Source of the DNA: Xiphydria camelus
Taxonomy: Eukaryota; Arthropoda; Insecta; Hymenoptera; Xiphydriidae
DNA length: 64,000 nucleotides
Assembly: GCA_963678675.1 (NCBI GenBank)
Contig: OY783193.1
Coordinates: forward strand, 20,878,977-20,942,976
Reading direction: 5' to 3'
Shown one piece after another: positions 20,370 through 31,032 of this stretch. A model generated the notes under the pieces. It ran no database searches and was not told the DNA's origin. It saw only the letters and a list, made by a program, of their open reading frames with translations. The stretch's first letter is position 1; each line of letters opens with the position of its first letter. Made by a program: the position numbers and the translations under genes.

Positions 20370-20990
20370 ATGGTGAACATAATATTCTTCTGCACTAGAT
20401 TTTTTCCCTTTTTACTGGGGAAAATCTTCACCGTCAAGTGCTAATGTTACATCAGGTCTTATAGACCAATCAGGATCAAGTATTCCGTTGTCCGTAACCC
20501 CATTACAACGGAATCTTAAAAAAAATTTGTCGCTAAGGGATTAAACAAGATACCAAGAAGAAGACGTTGCTAAGAGATGTAAACACGGGGAGAGGAGTAT
20601 GGGACATTATTTTTCGTGTGAGAACATTCATTTCGTCGACGAGATCTATCTTGGAATGGATTTTCGAATCGTTAACGAAAGTGATTGATGAAACTTTACA
20701 TCCGATAACACATTACTTTCCGTCGACGAAAAACATTTCTCACGTGTCAAGAATAGCCCCCCCTGACCAATTTGAATCCTTATTAATATTCTTTTTATTG
20801 AGAAATAAATAAATTTATGATTTATGCACAGTTAGTCAGAAAAATGACACTTTTTCCTCTTCTTCTAGGCTAGAAGTTGTCTTTTTTTCTCTCCGTGTAC
20901 GCTATCCATCTACAAACTATCAAATCGTATTAGTTTCATAAAATTTAATAATTTCAAATATGTATTTTTTTATTCTTATCGAAGCATTGG
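20370..20990. other. No gene; partial family C and Harbinger-MITE internal homology
   Basis: 20455-20515 is a partial family C repeat. 20600-20755 is the inverted relative of 52990-53140 (atttcgt.gacgagatctatc, gaaactttacatccg), the inner part of the 905-bp element at 52768. Both copies read as open peptides, but the differences are mostly amino-acid-changing, so they look neutral. Confidence 0.5.
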
Positions 20991-21070
20991 TGACATGACG
21001 TACGTCAATCCCGGAGACACTTGGAACGCGCGCGCGACGCGATTTTCAAAATTTTTTTTCTTCGACACAA
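20982..21070. repeat. Arm fragment of the 52-57.6 kb element
   Basis: cgaagcattggtgac...cttggaacgcgcgcgcgacg matches 56626-56710 in the right arm of the 51928-57628 element, just outside its tRNA-like unit. Confidence 0.6.
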
Positions 21071-21496
21071 AGGCCCACAAAAGAGAAAGCCGAAACACGT
21101 GTCAAATATTTTTCGATACACTTTCACCAAAAAACTTGTCAAGGCAAAACCGATTTGACATCTGCCGGGGTCTCCTTGTGAGTTAAATTTTCTAGTGCGT
21201 CATGGATTTGTTAAACGTAATGAACACGGTACCTTATCCATCGAACTTCGCGTGTTGCGCGGTTAAGACTTGATCTTCAATTGAAGGATTGACACCTGAA
21301 TGCGCTGGTCGTGACACTCGAATTTTGCTTGCGTGTTCTGCTGCTTGACAATTGAATTGCGAGACACTACACGACGATGATTCGTAGCACATTGAAGACG
21401 ACGCGGTTCGTCTCGAGTTACATACCTCTCAATCTATCGGCACGGAGGTGTAGTGAGATGGTGGGAGGTAGCGTCGGTTGTTGCTACGCACCCTGC
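21070..21496. other. No gene or repeat recognised
   Basis: Moderately GC-rich, apparently unique in the window. No frame longer than about 60 codons and no motif that I recognise. Confidence 0.4.
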
Positions 21497-21500
21497 TTAA

Positions 21501-22071
21501 GAGGCCGACACACCCCGTCTGGAAATGTAAAGCTATATTTTCAACATGGTGCATAAGAACCTTTTGCATTTTCGCCACCACACTTAAAAAACATAAATCT
21601 AGAGCCTTATAGAAAAAAAAAAAAAATAATAAATTTCTGATTTTGCCGATTGATTACAACAACAAAATTTATTTTTTTTTCTATAGGGCCCTAGATTTAT
21701 GTTTTTTAACTGTGGTGGCGAAAATATGAAAGGTTCTTATGCACCATATTGGAAATATTACTTTACAGCCGCGACAAAAATGCCCGAAAATTGTCGCGGC
21801 TGTAAAGTAATATTTCCAAGATAGTGCATAAGAACCTTTCGTATTTTCGCCACCACACTTAAGAAACATAAATCTAGGGCCCTATAGAAAAAAAAAATAC
21901 ATTTTTTTGTTGTAATCAATCGGCAAAATCAGAAATTTATTATTATAATATTTTTTTTTCTATAGGGCTCTAGATTTATGTTTTTTAAGTGTGGTGGCAA
22001 AAATGCAAAAGGTTCTTATGCACCATATTGAAAATATAGCTTTACATTTCCAGACGGGGTGTGTCGGCCTC
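21501..22071. mobile_element. 571-bp palindromic element, TTAA (or TA) flanks
   Basis: Perfect outer ends GAGGCCGACACACCCCGTCT and complement, flanked by TTAA at 21497-21500 and 22072-22075. Arms repeat cttatgcaccat and aaacataaatctag several times, and a central hairpin (agccgcgacaa...ttgtcgcggct) lies at about 21768-21806. TTAA is itself palindromic, so a TA duplication with longer ends is also possible. piggyBac-like only if TTAA is the true target. Confidence 0.75.
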
Positions 22072-22075
22072 TTAA

Positions 22076-22439
22076 CTGGTATGGGGGAGGAATTTCGGTG
22101 GCGCAGAAGATGACACTGGGCCTTTCTGAGGTCTAAGTCCAATGGTAATTGAGTGATGCGCTTAACGGTCGAGCCAGCCGAATGCTCGTTCTAGGCCGTG
22201 AGGGTGTGTCATGCTACCCAAAAACAGTGAATTGCTTTCCTGGATAGACCAGGCATTAAATTTCCCCGATTGTCACCGACTGCACCGCGACACTCCTCTG
22301 TCGATCGACACTGTCGACTCAGTCAGGACGCGCCTTTAGTCGGACGATCGGTATGGTCATCCGTGCGTCATCGGGGTGACGGCCCGTAGCCCCTAGGTTT
22401 TCCCCGTGAAAATCGTTCCTCACACAAATAAAAGACGTA
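22076..22439. other. No gene or repeat recognised
   Basis: GC-rich unique sequence with CG-rich words (gtcgatcgacactgtcgact). No supportable frame or RNA was found. Confidence 0.35.
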
Positions 22440-23173
22440 CCCCACAAAAACAGATTATCTGTAAAAAAAAGGCGGCATGTTCATTCAGTGCCAACAAAAA
22501 TTGATACCTACGTAAAATACTCTCCAAAAAAGATTTAAAATCAATTAAGATTGCCATGTTCAAGATTTATATATAAAAAGTAAAAGGCATCATTTGAAAG
22601 CAAAATTATTGTAAATCAAGTTACTAAAATATTCGACTAAAGAATTTATAAAAAAAATTTAATAAAAAAGAACTTGCCGCGTTTAAGTTTTCATCTTTTG
22701 TCCACTATACCGAATAACTGGTAGTGCTTGGACGATGCTAGAGTAATTCATAAATTGCACTGCCGAAGTCAAATTCAGAGAAATTCAAAAGGCCCCCGCC
22801 TGATTGGTTTCCCGTGCGACATTCGGTATACTGGTGGTATCATATAAGTGTATGAATTTATTTAAAATCATAAGTGCATAAACATCGGGTATAATTCTGT
22901 CTGAATTTTTTATTTTGAAGGAAAAAAACGCGGCAAGTTCTTTTTTATTAAATTTTTTTTATAAATTCTTTAGTCGAATTTTTTAGTAACTTGATTTACA
23001 GTAATTTTCCTTTCAAATGATGCCTTTTACTTTTTATATATAAATCTTGAACATGGCGATCTTAATTGATTTCAAATCTTTTTTGGAGAGTATTTTACGT
23101 AGGTATCAATTTTTGTTGGCACTGAATGAACATGCCGCCTTTTTTTTTACAGAGAATCAGTTTTTGTGGGGGG
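22440..23173. repeat. Family D foldback, copy 3
   Basis: Ends CCCCACAAAAACAG/CTGATTTTTG.. as in other copies, with a duplicated TACG near the left arm (gatacctacgtaaaat) and its mirror. Followed directly by a minus-strand mariner relic. Confidence 0.8.
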
Positions 23174-23339
23174 ATTTCATTACTTTTTGGAATTTATTCA
23201 TGAGGAGAATACGTACATGTAGAAGAATAGCTTTCTATTACCACAAAATTAAAGTCTCACATTTTATACCAATATGAGCCAATTAATTATAACCACTTAC
23301 TTACTTTTGATTTATTCTCGTGATATTTTGAAAGGGATT

Positions 23340-23770
23340 TATATACTAGAGAGCCCTTATATTTTTCACTTTGCCTTAGTATTTTGGAGAAATAAAACAT
23401 ATACCGCTTTCGAATTTACAGGACATCGGATTTTTCTTATATTTTGGTCGTTTACAGAAATCCATGAAGTCGTTTTACCTTCAACTCTCTCTAAGTATAC
23501 TCTTCCAATGACCATGACGAATTGTTTCATCACATGTAAAGATACCACTTATGACAGTATATATGTTGTTACATATATTAACTCGAGACGTTGGAATAGT
23601 TTTAAGAAATCCTTTTGCATGCACCGCTGAAATTTCGCCCTTACTCATAAATAAATTTAATGTAATTATTACTACATCATTTACAGCTTCGATGCTGACC
23701 TTACGACTCATTTCAATCCGAGTAGAACATTCATTGCAAATATCATCATAAACATGCCAATGCGAATAAA
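23340..23770 (-). pseudogene. Mariner transposase relic
   Basis: Minus-strand frames read RVNICNNIYTVISGIFTCDE and TIRHGHWKSIL, then TSWISVNDQNIRKIRCPVNS and KAVYVLFLQNTKAK. FTCDE would carry the first catalytic Asp of a mariner transposase (usually TGDE/TCDE-W). Several shifts and stops; the ends are lost. Parallel relics: 4995-5125, 7485-7667, 58690-58995. Confidence 0.6.
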
Positions 23771-23789
23771 AATCATCTATTAACTGTTG

Positions 23790-23985
23790 CAGATCAAGTA
23801 TTCCGTTGTGGTGGGGGTCCTGATTGGTCTACTCGCAAAGATGCGTATACGTTTCTTAGCGAATAGACCAATCAGGACCCCCGCCGCAACGGAATACTTG
23901 AACCTGATTGGTCTCTTCGCTGAGTTGTGTGCATGCAAAGATACGAGTGACTCGAGAAAGGCCCCCCTGATCTCCCGGTAGCTGT
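23790..23985. repeat. Family C foldback
   Basis: gatcaagtattccgttgtgg...gtcctgattggtctactcgc is followed by its inverted copy (accaatcaggacccccgccg), then a terminal gactcgagaaaggcccccct. Inserted between the mariner relic and the sequence leading to foldback B. Confidence 0.7.
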
Positions 23986-24069
23986 CAAATCATGCATGTA
24001 ACCCCGAAATCAAGTGTACAAGTGATAAGAATTATTCGGGTTTCTTCGGTGAGTTTCCCCAAGTGTTTA

Positions 24070-24300
24070 AAGTAGTTACTCCATTATTGTAATCCAATTT
24101 TATTGTATCCCTTATTTTTCTGCCACGACTTTGATTGTTGATAGTGGATGGATCAGCTAATAAATTTGATTTTTATTCACTATCAACTATCAAAGTCATG
24201 GCAGAAAAATAAGGGATACAATGGAATTGGATTACAGTAATGTAGTAACTACTTTATTATTATTTTTTCTTTATCGATATAGTCCCTCTTTCGTATTATA
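24070..24300. repeat. Family B foldback, copy 3
   Basis: Same palindrome as at 1637-1906, non-coding. Confidence 0.65.
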
Positions 24301-24379
24301 CTATCCCAAGTTCGAATTTATATACCGACCTGTCAAACGTGAAGTGTACATGTACCTCACTTTTATCTCATTAAGTATT

Positions 24380-25180
24380 ACTGCAGACTCTGACATGTCA
24401 TCTCGTACAGGTGCAACCGAAGAGGACCTAGCTCGTGTCAAGTCCGTAAAAAGATGACTCGATGGACATCGGAGAATATCAGACTTGTCACCGAGCGCCT
24501 ATTACCCACGGTACATTTATTGCAATATGCGCTTTTCGTTTCAATCATTCCTGCTTTAAATAACTTTCACTTCTTTCAAAGTATTTACCTTGTACAAACT
24601 GTTCATCGTAGGGGGCAGCGATCAATGATTGTGACTAATCGTAGACAAATTATTCCTGCGATGATATTCCAGTTGCAAGCATACACTAGCAAGTCAGCTT
24701 ACAGCATCCGATGTTTAGTATCAACTTTACCCCTTTTGGAACACCCATCACCGGAGCATAATCACGATTACGTTAATGTTAATCGCAGAATAGACCGTGA
24801 GCTCGGGCACATTATCGCAGTAGTAGTTCGGTACACCGAATTGCTTTTTAGTTTTAATAGACGAACTTGTCTACGACGAGTCGCTATTATCAATCGCTGC
24901 CACCTACCACGAACAGTTCAAAAAAGGTTATTAGCTTGAAAGAAGTAAAAGTTATTTAACGCTGGAATAGTTGAAAGGAGAAACGCGTGTTGCAATTAAT
25001 GTACCGTGGGATATAGGCGCTCGGTGACAAGTCTGACATTCTCCAATGTCCATCGAGTCACCTTTTTGTGGACAGGACACGAGCTAGATCCTCTTCGGTT
25101 GCACCTGTACGAGATGACAAGTCAAAAAATCATGAGTCTTCATGTAAATCTTCTTACCTACTCGTTCTGCAGTAATACTT
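24380..25180. repeat. Family E foldback, copy 2
   Basis: The best-preserved E copy. A 161-codon frame is open on the plus strand (24454-24939), but the equivalent region in the copies at 6098 and 59360 is broken and I recognise no domain, so I do not call a gene. The loop contains acacccatcaccggagcata and tggcacc-type sequence shared with other copies. Confidence 0.65.
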
Positions 25181-25184
25181 AATG

Positions 25185-25605
25185 AAATAAAAGTGAGGTA
25201 CATGTACACTTCACGTTTGACAGGTCGGTATATAAATTCGAACTTGTGTGGGATAGTATAATACGAAAGAGGAAATATATATCGATAAAGAAAAAATAAT
25301 AATAAAGTAGTTACTACATTACTGTAATCCAATTCCATTGTATCCCTTATTTTTCTGCCGCGACTGATTGTTGATATTGAATAAAAATTAAATTTATTGG
25401 CTGATCCATCCACTATCAACAATCAAAGTTGTGGCAGCGAAATAAGGGATACAATGGAATTACAATAATGGAGTAACTACTTTATTATTATTTTTTCTTT
25501 ATTTATATATTTCCTCTTTCGTATTATACTATCACAAGTTCCAATTTATATACCGACCTGTCAAGCGTGAAATGTACATGTACCTCACTTTTATTTCATC
25601 TCTTC
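25185..25605. repeat. Family B foldback, copy 4 (extended)
   Basis: Here the palindrome extends further (gtgaggtacatgtacacttc and its complement on both sides), showing that B is the centre of a larger inverted-repeat element. Confidence 0.7.
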
Positions 25606-25619
25606 TTCGCCTCTGGTAT

Positions 25620-26160
25620 AATCATTTACATCCCACAAAGCACGTTTTTGCAAGTAACTTTTCTGTAACATTCCTGCGATATTTTGAAATATTCGTGAAT
25701 ACTACCGTATGTTAGAAATATATATTTCTTGATAAATTCGCGAATGTTGCAAAATATCATAGAAACATCTCGGAATCATTACATCGAAAGATTTCCTCGA
25801 TAAGATTGTACTTGTCAGAGCTGAATTATATGGGGTTTTTATAATTATTTTAGGAAGTCCCAGAAGAATACAGATGCAGCATAATATAGATCTGTGCTAG
25901 AAAGAATAAGGAATAACCTTCGACGAGCATTCGGGCTGTGGCAACAGAGGTTAGAATCAGCAGATCATGGTAGGGAGGATATTGAAGGATGAACGCACGT
26001 CCATGCACTCGAGGCAGCAGATCTAACCCACCGAATAAACTAATGCAGCTGGTTCTTGGAACAACAAGTGGACGATCCCTCGTTCAAAAGAAACCCCCTC
26101 GGGTTCGCACATGATTTGGAGTCCTTCTGGGTGGAATTCAATAGCAGTACGTTTATTTCT
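25620..26160 (+). pseudogene. Inner arm plus Tc1/mariner relic
   Basis: After the inner-arm repeat, the plus strand from about 25860 reads broken LERIRNNLRRAFGLWQQRLE and then SWFLEQQVDDPSFKRN. It matches 950-1300 in inverse orientation. No intact frame. Confidence 0.55.
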
Positions 26161-26189
26161 GTAACAAATTATAAATAACACAATTATAT

Positions 26190-27180
26190 TCAGTATTTCA
26201 TTATTTAAAATATACCCAACTTACTCTACATAGAAATTAAGAAACTATATTAATCTGAGTTAACTAATTCTATAGATAATAATGACAGAATTATTAAAAG
26301 TGATATATTTCATCTTTCGTATTATAATATCACACAAGTTCAAATTTATATACCGACCTGTTAAAAGTGAAGTGTACATGTACCTCACTTCTATTTCATC
26401 TTTTCTTCAACTCTGGTGTAACGAACGTCAATGAGGAATCACTGTTATCGATTAGGGTTCGAGGGTTATTCCTCATTCTTTCTAGGACAGCATCGATAAA
26501 ATATCAGTAAAATACTGCACCTGTATTCCTCTGGGACTTCCTAAAATAATTATAAAATCCCTACATAATTCAGCCCTGACAAGTACAATCTTATCGAGCT
26601 GTACCTTATCGAGGAGATTTTTCGACGTAATGAGACTGAAACGTTTCTATGATGTTTCGCAACATTCTCGAATTTATCGAGAAATATATATAAGGGTTGG
26701 GTTCTTAACTTTGACTTCTTGCGACATGTTTGCTTCGTAGCTTACATCGTCTTTTCTCACACCACGTGTCCCTTGTGTAATTCGGTTGTCTGTTTCCATA
26801 GGAGGTCTGACTTACCGACTCGATTTAAGCGCTAGATTCAAATAGACTTAGGATACTTTCCTTACATATATATTTCTAACATACGGTAGTGTTCACGATT
26901 ATTGTAAAATATTGCAGAAATGTTACAAAAAAGTTATGATATTTTGTAATTTCTATCGTTACACTAGAGGCGAAGAAGAGATGAAATAGAAGTGAGGTAC
27001 ATGTACACTTCACGTTTGACAGGTCGGTATATAAATTGGAACTTGTGATAGTATAACACGAAAGATGAAATATATCATTTTTAATAATTCTGTCATTAGA
27101 ATTGGTTAACTCAGATTAATATAGTTTCTTAATTTCTACGTTGAGTAAGTTCGGTATATTTTAAATAGTGAAACTGCAAA
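26190..27180. repeat. ~1-kb palindrome of the mariner composite
   Basis: Left (26190-26440) and right (26950-27180) parts are inverted copies (ttctgtcatta, actatattaatctgagttaa, acttctatttcatc...). The centre carries the inner-arm repeat (26565-26950), itself interrupted at 26693-26875. Confidence 0.65.
26693..26875. mobile_element. 183-bp insertion with ATATATAT duplication
   Basis: The host string gagaaatatatatttctaac is intact at about 1430-1450 and is split here; ATATATAT occurs on both sides. Ends are AGGGTTGGG... and ...TTTCCTTAC. An 8-bp duplication would suit a hAT-type MITE, but the duplicated bases are simple sequence and the terminal repeats are weak. Confidence 0.5.
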
Positions 27181-28008
27181 TGATTATATCATTTACAATT
27201 TTTTACAGATCTTATGCGAACCCGAGTGGATTTCTTTTGAACAAGGGATCATCCACTTGTTGTTTCAAGAACCAGTTGCATTAGTTCATTCGGCGAGCTG
27301 GATCTGCTATCTCGAGTGCATGGACGTGTGCCACTTTAAATGGATATTTTGTAATTTCCATTGTTACATCAGAGGCAAAGAAGAGATGAAATAGAAGTGA
27401 GGTACATGTACACTTCACGTTTGATAGGTTGGTATATAAATTGGATCTTCTGATAGTATAATACGAAAGAGGAAATATATCGATAAAGAAAAAATAATAA
27501 TAAAGTAGTTACTACATTATTGTAATCCAATTCTATTGTGTATCCTTTATTTTTCTGCCACAACTTTGATTGTTGATAGTAGATGGATCAACCAATAAAT
27601 TTGATTTTTCTTCACTATCAACGATCAAAGTCGTGGCAGAAAAGTAAGGGATGCAATGGAATTAGATTACAATAATGTAGTAACTACTTTATTATTATTT
27701 TTCCTTTATCGATATATTTCCTCTTTCGTATTATACTATCAGAAGTTCCAATTTATATACCAACCTATCAAACGTGAAATGTACATGTACCTCACTTCTA
27801 TTTCATCTCTTCTTCGCCTCTGATGTAACGATGGAAATTACAAAATATCCATTTAAAGTAGCACACGTCCATGAACTCGAGACAGCAGATCCAGCTCGCC
27901 AAATGAACTAATGCAACTGGTTCTTGGAACAACAAGTGGATGATCCTTCGTTCGAAAAAAACCCCCTCGGGTTCGCATACGATCTGTAACAAATTGTAAA
28001 TAACAATC
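27180..28008. repeat. 829-bp palindrome: mariner relics flanking foldback B
   Basis: The left part (27190-27340, antisense relic) and right part (27860-28005, sense relic reading NWFLEQQVDDPSF) are inverted copies, with family B copy 5 (27338-27860) at the centre. It shows the whole composite as one foldback unit. No intact frame. Confidence 0.7.
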
Positions 28009-28254
28009 ATATGAGGTTTTTATAATTATTTTAGGAAGTCCCAGAAGAAAACAGGTGCAGTAAAATATCGATGCTGTGCTAGAAAGAATAAGGAATAACC
28101 CTCGAACTCTAATCGGTATCAGTGATTCCTCATTGACTGTCGTTACAACGGAGACGAAGAACAGATGAAATAGAAGTGAGATACATGTACACTTCAGGTT
28201 TGACAGGTCGGTGTGTAAATTGGAACTTGTAATAGTACGAAAGAGGAAATATAT

Positions 28255-29236
28255 CGATAGAGAAAAAATAATGATAAAGTAATTACTTGATTGTGTGTTG
28301 TGATCCAATTCCATTGCATCTCCTATTTTTCTCCCACGGCTTTGATTGTGACAGAGAAGAAAAGCCATCAATTCGTCTCGTGCTCGCATGACGCTGAAAC
28401 AAAAAATAGAATTATCACAAAGATAATTGTCCTTCCATCGAAAGTGAGGTTAAAGCTGTCAGATGACAATTAAACTTATCTTATGGTAATTCTTCTGAGA
28501 TACTGCCGTCTCCTTTCCTGCTCTTTATGTACAGGCAACCAGAGAAACACAGCACTGCATCCGTTCACTATCTCGATTATCGAAAAAAAACAAACGATTA
28601 TTAAACTATACGGAGCGTCTGTCACATTCACCACTATTGAGATTCATAACTCCGATTACACTGAATTTTTACATTTTATTAACAAGCGCGTCCGAGGATC
28701 GAAATAAACGCGAGGTTAATCGTTTCGCGAATGGAAATATTTTATTAATTTTGAAAAACAACTAAACATTCAAGGAATATATTCTCTCACACACTCTCTC
28801 GTTCATTTGATGGCGTATGCGTGTGGCCGCATCTGTGTACACATTTCCGACCATGGCCGAATATCACCGAAGACAGGCGAAATTTTTGTGAGATTTTGAC
28901 ATATATATATCACCCGAGAAATCGGATTCTCGACTTTTAGGCGCAAGGGGCGTGGCTTCGCGTTGCTAAGAAAAAATCTCTGTTAATATGTAACTTACAA
29001 CATTTATTCTGGTCTCTATCGATAGAGAATAGTCGATTTATATGGCGTAACTAAGCATAGTTTTGGTTATAATCGTATATTTATTGAGAAAATTCGATGT
29101 AAAAATTGAGGGGTGCAGGGGGCAGTCATTTGTGGTGTAAAGAGACACGGGTGCTCGCGACATCAGCGCTGTCGTGTCTGAGCGCGGAACTACTTGAACG
29201 AACATGCCGCGAGACACTGCCGTGTCTCTTGATCGA
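28255..29236 (-). repeat. Family A dispersed repeat, copy 4
   Basis: A minus-strand copy running from half of foldback B through the body to the terminal hairpin (GAGACACTGCCGTGTCTC) at about 29212-29229. Confidence 0.75.
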
Positions 29237-29505
29237 ATTCGTATCAACAATACGCCTTTTGCGTAGAGCCCATGCACACTATCACAAGTATAAATGTGTA
29301 TTGTATGTATACGGAAAACACAGCGCCGCCAAACTGGGTTTCTTGGCGAAACACACACTGGGGTGTAAATTCTCTATACGAACATGCGTAACACAAACAA
29401 AAGCTACGCTTGTGAAAGTACGCAAAAGGCCTATACGGGCTCTTGGTCGGTTTGATAAACTTTAACGAAAAGCATATATTGTACGTATATCGAATAAGTA
29501 TAATA

Positions 29506-30097
29506 CAGTGAAACCTCGGATTACGAGTAACTTGGTTTACGAGTGTTCCGCAAGACGAGCAAAATATTATGATTTGATAAGCGAGCAATGTTTTGCAATA
29601 CGAGCTCCCGAGAGTAATCTCTCAGTTCAAATACTATTAGGGAGATGTGTAAAATGTGGGACACAGTGCAAAATGTTGTTGAAAAACATCACCCAAATAA
29701 GGCTGCAGCAATACGAGCAATTCATTTGTTTAACGACAACGTAATGTTACATTTCCGTCAAATTCTTAAAAAGAGGCAAAAACAAGCGTCACATTGGATA
29801 GATTCCTTGTTAAACTCCCACAAAATGAAAAAGATTCCACTTAAAATACAAACCGGAGTGCTTTCATTAGTGACAGTGAAATCCGTCCAAACGTGATAAC
29901 GTTACTATGTGCTTCTCTCTTCTCTGTTAGCTTTCATTTTGACTTAGAATGTATGTTAATTTTTATCACTTTTATATGAATAAATATTTTTGGAACGAAT
30001 TATCCCATTTATGGTGAAATTCGCTTTGATATACGAGTGCTTTGGATTACGAGTACTTCCGCGGAACGAATTATGCTCGCAAACCGAGGTACTACTG
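29506..30097 (+). mobile_element. 592-bp Tigger/pogo-type deletion derivative, TA duplication
   Basis: Ends CAGTGAAACCTCGG and CCGAGGTACTACTG with TA on both sides (29504-29505, 30098-30099). Subterminal repeats ttacgagt and gattacgag recur. The empty site is visible at about 30375 in the next tandem unit (gtataatatacgtatc). It contains a transposase tail at 29645-29896. Confidence 0.9.
29645..29896 (+). pseudogene. Tigger transposase C-terminal tail
   Basis: Reads WDTVQNVVEKHHPNKAAAIR and LFNDNVMLHFRQILKKRQKQ, the conserved tail of Tigger/Jerky-type proteins (HPNK..A.R....FND..M.HFR.ILK.RQKQ). The DDD core and CENP-B HTH are absent, so it marks an internally deleted element. Confidence 0.75.
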
Positions 30098-30662
30098 TAT
30101 ACGTATCAAAAAACGTCTTCATTTTAGTTATCGGAGAACCGTTTTTATACTTACATTTTACGTTCCTTATTACTGCGCGTATAAAATGTGGATAACAAAC
30201 ACGGGTGTTGTAAAGTATCGTTAAATAAACGTATAGTTAATACCTATACATTTTATACGCACCGGTACAAATGTACGTATAAAATACGTATAAAATTCGT
30301 ATCAGCAATACGGGCCTATGATCGGTTTGATAAACCTTAACGAAAAACGTATATTGTACGTAAATCGAATAAGTATAATATACGTATCAAAACACGTCTT
30401 CATTTTAGTTATCGGAGAACCGGTTTTATACGTAGATTTTACGTTCTTTATTACCGCACGTATAAAATGTGGATAACAAATACGGGTTGTAAGGTATCGT
30501 TAAATAAACGTATAGTTAATACCTATACATTTTATACGCACCGGTACAAATGTACGTATAAAATGCGTATAAAATTCGTATCAGCAATACGGGCCTATAA
30601 TCGGTTTGATAAACCTTAACGAAAAACGTATATTGTACGTATATCGAATAAGTATAATCAAT

Positions 30663-31029
30663 AATCTCGGTCGAGATTATCGAATTAATAAAACCGTCCG
30701 ACCGTCCGACAGACCCTCCGACCGAGAGTATCTATACAGGAATTGGAACGCCTTTGCGTTCAATAGTCAATGCGAGATTTTGGTTTTGGCATTTCGTGCT
30801 TTCGCCACTGGTCTGCTGGCGTCGCCACCGTCCGGCCTTCATACTCACGTACACTTCCCCGACAGCAAAGCGTGGACTTACACGCTAGTCGCATGCAGTG
30901 CTGCCACGTAGAGTGGCACCACTGTGGTCTCACCGTGGCATGATCGCGTGGCGTACACAAACTAAAAGCACCGTGACTACACAGTGAACACACTGAGTGG
31001 TTCACAGCATAAAGACACAGTGGTTACAC
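30663..31029. other. No gene seen; flank of the second DDD transposon
   Basis: Includes a short hairpin (ataatctcggtcgagattat) and a ccgtccgaccgtccgac repeat at 30695-30725. The GC-rich sequence after it ends in cagtggttacac at the transposon insertion site. Confidence 0.4.
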
Positions 31030-31032
31030 TCA

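Larger units (their letters stand above)
29330..30662 (+). repeat. Tandem 288-bp repeat rich in ACGTAT
   Basis: Unit start gggcctatgatcggtttgat recurs at about 30305 and 30593 (288 bases apart); an earlier diverged unit starts near 29430 and is split by a Tigger element. Units contain cgtataaaatgtggataaca and ggtacaaatgtacgtataaa. Non-coding. Confidence 0.75.

Noticed and set aside
20043..20376. Two ~100-codon frames, nearly the same protein on both strands
   Set aside because: The segment is a near-perfect palindromic MITE, so one strand's open frame is automatically mirrored. No domain.
24454..24939. 161-codon plus-strand frame
   Set aside because: It lies in a family E foldback whose other copies (6098-6925, 59360-60185) break the frame. 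No recognisable motif.
27853..28389. 178-codon minus-strand frame
   Set aside because: It runs antisense through a mariner relic, foldback sequence and a family A copy, crossing repeat boundaries.
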